Shown one piece after another: positions 58,326 through 64,000 of a stretch of 64,000 nucleotides of DNA. The stretch is taken from assembly GCA_038030265.1 (NCBI GenBank), contig CM075937.1, positions 32,840,198 to 32,904,197 of the forward strand, read 5' to 3'. Origin of the DNA: Corythucha ciliata (lineage: Eukaryota > Arthropoda > Insecta > Hemiptera > Tingidae). The first letter of the stretch is position 1. Each line of letters begins with the position of its first letter. A program made the position numbers and the translations under genes. The notes beneath the pieces were generated by a model that worked only from the letters and a program-made list of their open reading frames with translations, made no database searches and had not been told where the DNA came from.

Positions 58326-58443
58326 TACGAGAGCGGAAAATTTCTCATTCCGAACGAGTACGATTAGTTGACGACGCGAGAAGAAGTCGAGTGGCGGGAT
58401 AATCGTACGAGCTCCGGAATGAGCTGTTTCCGCTCGTATATCG
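58326..58443. mobile_element. About 118-bp foldback MITE
   Basis: The arms cgatacgagagcggaaa..ctcattcc and gagtacgatta, inverted as taatcgtacgag..ggaatgag..tttccgctcgtat, pair over about 40 bp. Noncoding. Confidence 0.75.
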
Positions 58444-58517
58444 CACGGGCATTTTCACTACACGAACGAAATTGTTAAAAAACTTTAGCCTAACACATAC
58501 AATAGGTTTGTTCCAAC

Positions 58518-58637
58518 CTACCCGTTGAACTCGTTTTGAACCGTTCCAGAACCATTTTACCATAGCAACGAACAAATCCATTGCGTTTTATTGGCAGAAG
58601 ACGATTCTGTGACGGTTCCAAACAAGTTCTAGGGTAG
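58518..58637. mobile_element. 120-bp MITE with about 26-bp TIRs
   Basis: Left ctacccgttgaactcgtttt and right (inverted) ctaccctagaacttgtttgg, imperfect over 26 bp. Noncoding. Confidence 0.7.
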
Positions 58638-58649
58638 ATTAAAACCATG

Positions 58650-59555
58650 GAGGTAGGAACAAGTGGAGGGAGTGAAACGCATTTTTCGTGAAGCCGGTCG
58701 CCATTACTACACACCATCTGTTATCAGGTCTAACCCAACAAAAACATTGACAATTTTATACTTGATCAGCAAGGTGACTAAACTTTACTATAGGTGCCGC
58801 AGATTTCCCCCCGCCCATCGGACGGGAGGGGTGGAGACTGACGTCACCTGCAGTCCTTTGCTCCCGAATGCTCACCCTAGAGCAGCAGAGCAAGTTAATT
58901 TTGAAATTGAAGTTTATGATTTCTCAAAAATCACAACCCAATAACAATTAATAATGTACTGGGTCCAGCGCAAAGGCGGATGGGACTGCTCGTGACGTAG
59001 GTGAAGGACAGTAATGGCCGAAGATCTGCGGCACCTATAGAAAGTTTAGTCACCTTGCTTGATCAGTGCAAAAAGTGATAAATTCCCCTCCCGTGCTCTC
59101 TAGGTGAATGATAACAGGAACAAGTGGAGAGAGAGAAATGCTTTTTAAATGTAGAAACATGTGAAGCCGGGTTTTCCGCCATTACACACCTCCTGTTATC
59201 ATTCGCCCTTAAACCTTTAAATACGAGTTGACGCGTACGGTGCCATGTTCGTTCTTATCAGTTTAATAAGAATGGTTGGGGGGGGGGGTTCTTGACATCC
59301 ACAAAACAACAACAAAAGGTGGATTTTACAAGACTGATTATCGATAAGAGCGAGCATGGCGTCTGTGATTTTACCTGTCTGATTATAGGTTCTCTAGCCT
59401 GGAAAGGACGGGAGGGGGCATATGGGAATTTTTTCACTGGTCATGTATCAAATAGTCAATGTTTTTGTTGGTGAGTCATGATAACAGATGGTGTATAGTA
59501 ATGACGACCGGCTTCACGAAAAATGCGTTTCAATCCCTCCACTTGTTCCTACCTC
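58650..59555. mobile_element. About 906-bp foldback element with a nested palindrome
   Basis: The outer arms start gaggtaggaacaagtggagg and end with its inverted complement cctccacttgttcctacctc, continuing for about 80 bp (gaaacgcatttttcgtgaag; cacaccatctgttatca). Inside, 58771-59065 is a second palindrome with ends caaggtgactaaact and agtttagtcaccttg, plus tataggtgccgcagat inverted. A truncated relative is at 20690-21016. Noncoding. Confidence 0.8.
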
Positions 59556-62500
59556 AATACGATGGGGAAGCGAGGTTCGATTTTTCAAAGGTAATTCGAC
59601 TCATAACAAATAAGAAGGTTAGAACCCACCTCACCCCCTTTCAATGTTTAGAAGAAGTAAGGAGGAGTCTATTCTCCAACTTCTGCCGTTTCGTTTAGAT
59701 ATTTTTTGTGTTGGTTAAAGTGAATAGTCCCTCGCCTTTTTATTTATTTATTTTTTCGGAGATTGGTGCCCGGCGAAATAAAGGCTCACAAAGAAGGAGA
59801 AGCCAGCTTTAACAAAAACCATGTTGATATTGTTCTACGATGATCGTTGTAGATTGCAGTCATCGCAGAAAAACTGTAGCGGCTGAATTGAATACGAATA
59901 TGTCAAAGAAGAAAGGGCAGTCACACTCAATCCCAGAACACTGAATCCCACCAAAAACTTTAAAAAAACACACACAGTGTAGTGAGCTCAACGGCCAGAA
60001 AATAAGTTTTCATGGGTGATGGTGATACTCACAGTTTCACAAGTGCTGTACACCGTACCCTGTGTCTCGAGTTTGCTTGTCACCCGAAAGTCATCAATTT
60101 CGACTAATCCCGGAAGAAACCAAACCCGACATTCGTGTGCTTTTGACGGTGGTCTCTGGAGGGTGTAAATGTGTCGAACACGTCCGTTATGACTTCAAAA
60201 GCATAATTTATTATAATCAACTCATAAATAAACGATTCAACTTGACTACACGAAGTGTTTTTACCGTGAGCTGCGCCGGAGTGAAAAGACATTTTGGTTA
60301 TCTAGAATTCTAGAGAGAGGTGAGGAAAATAATGTTCGTCTGAAGCCGGACGGATTCAAAAAATCAAGTAGCCCCTGTCGATTGCGAATCAGGTCTTCCC
60401 GACACTAATTATTACGTAGAGAAACATAAAAAATATGTGAAAAACACTGAACTGCCTTAAAACGTGGGATTTGTATCAATAATGTCAAACTGTCCTAGGG
60501 GTTGATGATAAGGTGATAAGGTTTATTATGAGTCGAAACTTCCCCGACGTATGGTTGGAACAGACCTAAGGAATTCCTATGGAGAAAGAAATAGTAAATT
60601 GGAGAGGCCTCACAATTCTTTAAAGTGAGGTGAATTGGGTGGGACCTATTTTATCCAAGCTGAATTCTATTGGTCGGAACGCTTCAGATTTGATTTTTGT
60701 TTTACATTTTCTCGCACTGGGGAAACATTCTCACCCTAGGGCGAGAAAGTGGCCCATTTCTAAACGCTGGAGGAGGCTTCAACGAGCAGGAAAGGGGTTA
60801 TTCTAGGGTATGTGTAGAGAAAGAATTTGTCACTACAATTATATCGCTCGAAAAATTTGATCGAGCTCAATCCATACCATTGTATCGTGCAGGTAAGGAT
60901 GAGTGGCTGTTAACGGATGGATATTATGCTCGACGACCCACGCACAGCACTTTCGGGAGATCCGGGTAGGGCATAATGTAATGGTTATACATATAAATCA
61001 TTACATTGACCTTAAAACCAGCGTTGAAAAAAAGAAAGGCAAATGCCGAGGTTATCACTCAATAAATCCTTTGAGGTCTATGTCTTCTCCCCTTCCCCTT
61101 TTATGTGTTTTTGTTACTTCCAATTTGCGTTTAAATATGTTCTGCATGAATAGAATATGGTTACAGATCTAATGTGAAAAGAGAAAAAAGGGGGATTTAC
61201 AGTGGTCAAATAAAGTTATTTTGGCGGAAACAGAAGTAGCAAAAGCGTAAAAAGCCCAATGAAATACAAAAAAGATTTGAATTTGATAACGCAGGTATTT
61301 CCTTTCAATGGCTTGTACAAAACTGGGACGTTTTATCACGGGAACAGGGGATGGCAGGGTTAAAATATGAAGGGAACAGAAAAACCTGTATCCTGGGCGC
61401 TTTTCTTCCCATAAATAATATTGAGATAATCCTAAAGTTGTTCCAAATGCTTCATCATTCTCTTCCAACGTATCTGTCAAGATCATACGAGCCGCATCCA
61501 CGCCATTATCCTGTCACAATATTGTTCCTTCATACTAAACTCGTATACGCTTCAGAATGGGTTCCCCGGAGTGTTAAGCCTGTTCACATGAGAAGGCGTC
61601 TAAAATTAATTCAAGCTCGGCAAGAGAAAAATAATTCGTTCTACTTTTACGAACACTAACAATAGGTGTTCCAAGCATAATCTGAACGAGTAATGAAAGA
61701 AAGATGACTAAAATATTCCCCAAACTGCGTAAAGAGGCCTATGCGTACAGTAAAAAAAAAGGACCTAAGATTTTACCAACCTAGACTTCGATCTGTCGTT
61801 CATGGAATGTTTTGGGGGTGAAAGATTGTCAGATCGTCGTCAAACTACAATAGCGGCATCGGCCAAGAATTATCTATCGTGACATACCGAAGGCAGGTTT
61901 GACAAGTAGCATCTGCTTGTTCAAACTAATTTCATCACTGGTGGGTTGATGAACTCCATTAGCCCTTATAGGCTAACGCCAGTTGCACTCTCTTAAAGTG
62001 ATGAGAAGTCCGTTAGCCTTCCTTCCCTCATCACACGCCCACCAGATTATCGTGTTTGCCGGAGCGTGCGAGTTTATGGACAGCTTATTTCATTAATTAA
62101 TAGAGTGGAATTGGGTCGGCGTAGAAAATAGGTAAATAATTATTAGTGATTGGGAGGAGTTTTGAGACACACTAAGCGCAATGAAATGCTAAAATTATAC
62201 ATATAAACACTACAAATAACTTCAACCGTAAAACGTTTGAAGACCCAGTTTTTTTCTCGTTCTTTCCCATGAGGTTCCTTTGACGGGGTGGGTATAAGGC
62301 TTCTAGGATAGGGGTAAGGAAAACACTTCTCTACTCGAGAGAGCATAGATAGCCCAAGGTGGAGCCAACGGCATATAAATACACCTCTCGATTTCATCAA
62401 AGATCATTTTGCTCTAGAAGACACACAATTTGTGTAACGAAAAAGACAAAATTGCAAAATAAATTGAAAGTTAGAATAACATTCTATGAACAATCTATAT

Positions 62501-63440
62501 ACCACGTTACCACCTCACAACGCCACGAACTTAATTACATAACTTTTCTTTTAATATAATATACGTATGTGCCTTCATGTAAATTACACGAATATATCTT
62601 TCAAATACGGTCGAAGCTGAAATTTATGATATATCACAACGATAGACCGCCCACTCATCTATCGGGGACGGACACCTTTTGTTCGGCATCCAAGTTTTCT
62701 CGAATTGATTGGTGGACTCTTTCGATGCCACGTTCGAATTGATAGCCTGGCGCATGGCGGGGGTGGCGTTTCGACAAAAGTGTTGTCATTTTAAGACCGA
62801 ACTCGACCCCGATTGGGGAAAGGGCGTGAACAACACTCTGCTGACGAAATTCCGCCAGCGTTCCCAATAAAAAGGATTTCCCGTCAGATCTGACGGATTA
62901 TGAAAGTGGCTGTTGAGAATCAGCGTGGGAAGGGGGATTCTGTGGTGACGAATTTTTTAAACGACGATTTGCAAAGATGGGAAAAAACCGGTCTTCGATG
63001 AAAATTCTAACCGGATTATTTTGGAGGGATGGATTTCATTTTGATGGATCTCTGACGCAGTGGCGGATCCAAGGTAAGGGATGAGGGATGGCCACTAGGC
63101 GGTTACCTTCTCAAATTTTAGAGTCATCTCATAGATATATTAGTTTGCGACAGAGGTGATTTATGAGTCCCTCGAATCGAGCTCAACCGAGAAATACCAG
63201 CCGGTTCCAGACTGACAAGCAACAGAGTGGCCGCAACTCCGTTTTTTACCGGTGCTCGAGCAAGGGCTGCCAGGTCCTCCGAAGAGGTTTTCCCCACCGA
63301 GTATCACCACTGAGCCTTCGATTTCCCCACCTCACCACTGCCTTTCAAAGATCTCAAACAAATTAGACGAAAACACGAAAAATCACGGATAATTCAATTT
63401 GAAAAATAAATCAATTTGAATAAAAGTTGTTCATTACAGT
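59556..63440. other. Unassigned sequence, no gene recognised
   Basis: Open frames near 60697 and 61351 lack domains and splice support. No clean repeat ends were found. Confidence 0.4.
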
Positions 63441-63446
63441 AAAGGC

Positions 63447-63620
63447 CCATTTACATGGGCAATTTTCTGCTGGCAATTATTGCACGAAAGCGAATCGCAG
63501 CAATAGCCAAAAAGTTGCCCAGAAATAAACTCCCCGTTTCGTGCAATTTTCCCCCTCCTTTTCTTGAAGCAATAATTGCATCGAGGTATAGTCCGGGAGC
63601 CCACCGAATTGAAAATCCGG
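63447..63620. mobile_element. Possible one-ended MITE
   Basis: Starts ggcccatttacatgggcaat, the style of short TIR elements here, and contains an inner inverted pair around ggcaattattgcacgaaa and ttgaagcaataattgc. The right end is unclear. Confidence 0.3.
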
Positions 63621-64000
63621 GTCATTTGGTCGTGTCTGGACGTTTTTTATGATCCAGGAGATGACACTTCAAAGATCGCCAGACATTTTCTGCGGGACAG
63701 GGAGACCCACACCAGAGCTAGTTGCCGTTTGGGCCGCATGAAAACGGCTCGCAAGTGCAAAAATTAGTTCTTCGCCACCAATAAACTGGAAAACCACCAT
63801 CGCCATCCATTTTCGAATGAAGCCCTGGCTATTAGTAAGCCTCAAGATTGCACATTTTTTAAAGGTCGCTTGTTGCGCTAACGGCAATCAAATTGGATGG
63901 CTTTACTGGTTTCGTAACATATTGGTCGGGGGAAACGACTTTTTACTCTCGCCAGTCATTTTCAAGCCACCCAGTGTGGCCGCCCGTCAAAGATAAAGGA

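Noticed and set aside
60697..60969. 90-residue frame as a possible further exon of the LDLa gene
   Set aside because: No Cys pattern, no LDLa or other domain and no convincing splice sites in phase 1.

Overview
Eukaryotic, AT-rich, intron-dominated DNA from an animal, most likely an arthropod and plausibly an insect; the exact taxon cannot be fixed from the sequence. Evidence: GT-AG exon structure, a single-domain LDLa exon, Penelope-like, Jockey-like and copia retroelements, a tRNA-derived SINE with intact pol III boxes, and many short terminal-inverted-repeat (TIR) DNA elements. No prokaryotic operons, CRISPR arrays or rRNA are visible. Almost every open frame is a chance frame or a transposon remnant.

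The one host gene I can support lies on the plus strand. A spliced exon at 16515-16640 carries a signal peptide and ends in phase 1. An exon at 54501-54635 encodes one complete LDL-receptor class A domain and is phase 1-1. A possible 48-nt phase 1-1 microexon lies at 33141-33188. If they belong together, a roughly 38-kb intron holds most of the mobile elements described here and the gene continues past the right edge.

Layout: 3.3-9.1 kb holds short MITEs and a broken Jockey-like LINE, part of which is in an apparently perfect 1,696-bp tandem duplication. 9.1-15.6 kb holds a hAT-type element sitting inside another repeat, a GC-rich retroelement-like block and a Penelope-like reverse transcriptase with a MITE at its end. 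18.7-21 kb holds a SINE, foldbacks and a Harbinger-type MITE. 21.7-24.5 kb is a TIR element carrying a six-unit minisatellite with CRE motifs. 25.7-26.7 kb is a piggyBac-type MITE inside a palindrome. 27-29.2 kb is a head-to-head pair of Penelope-like fragments with a GIY-YIG nuclease segment. 29-42.5 kb holds degenerate 30-40-bp minisatellites and foldbacks. 45.5-53.2 kb holds a decayed copia element inserted in a LINE, with the junction duplicated. 54.5-64 kb holds the LDLa exon, then mostly unannotated sequence with a few MITEs.

Three nested insertions (hAT-, piggyBac- and Harbinger-like) can be checked within the window because a related copy preserves the empty target site. No gene set forms an evident new pathway. 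The best leads are the LDLa gene, the CRE-bearing array, the 44-bp-spaced palindromes of the piggyBac-like MITE and the head-to-head Penelope arrangement. All boundaries and similarities were read by eye, without alignment software.
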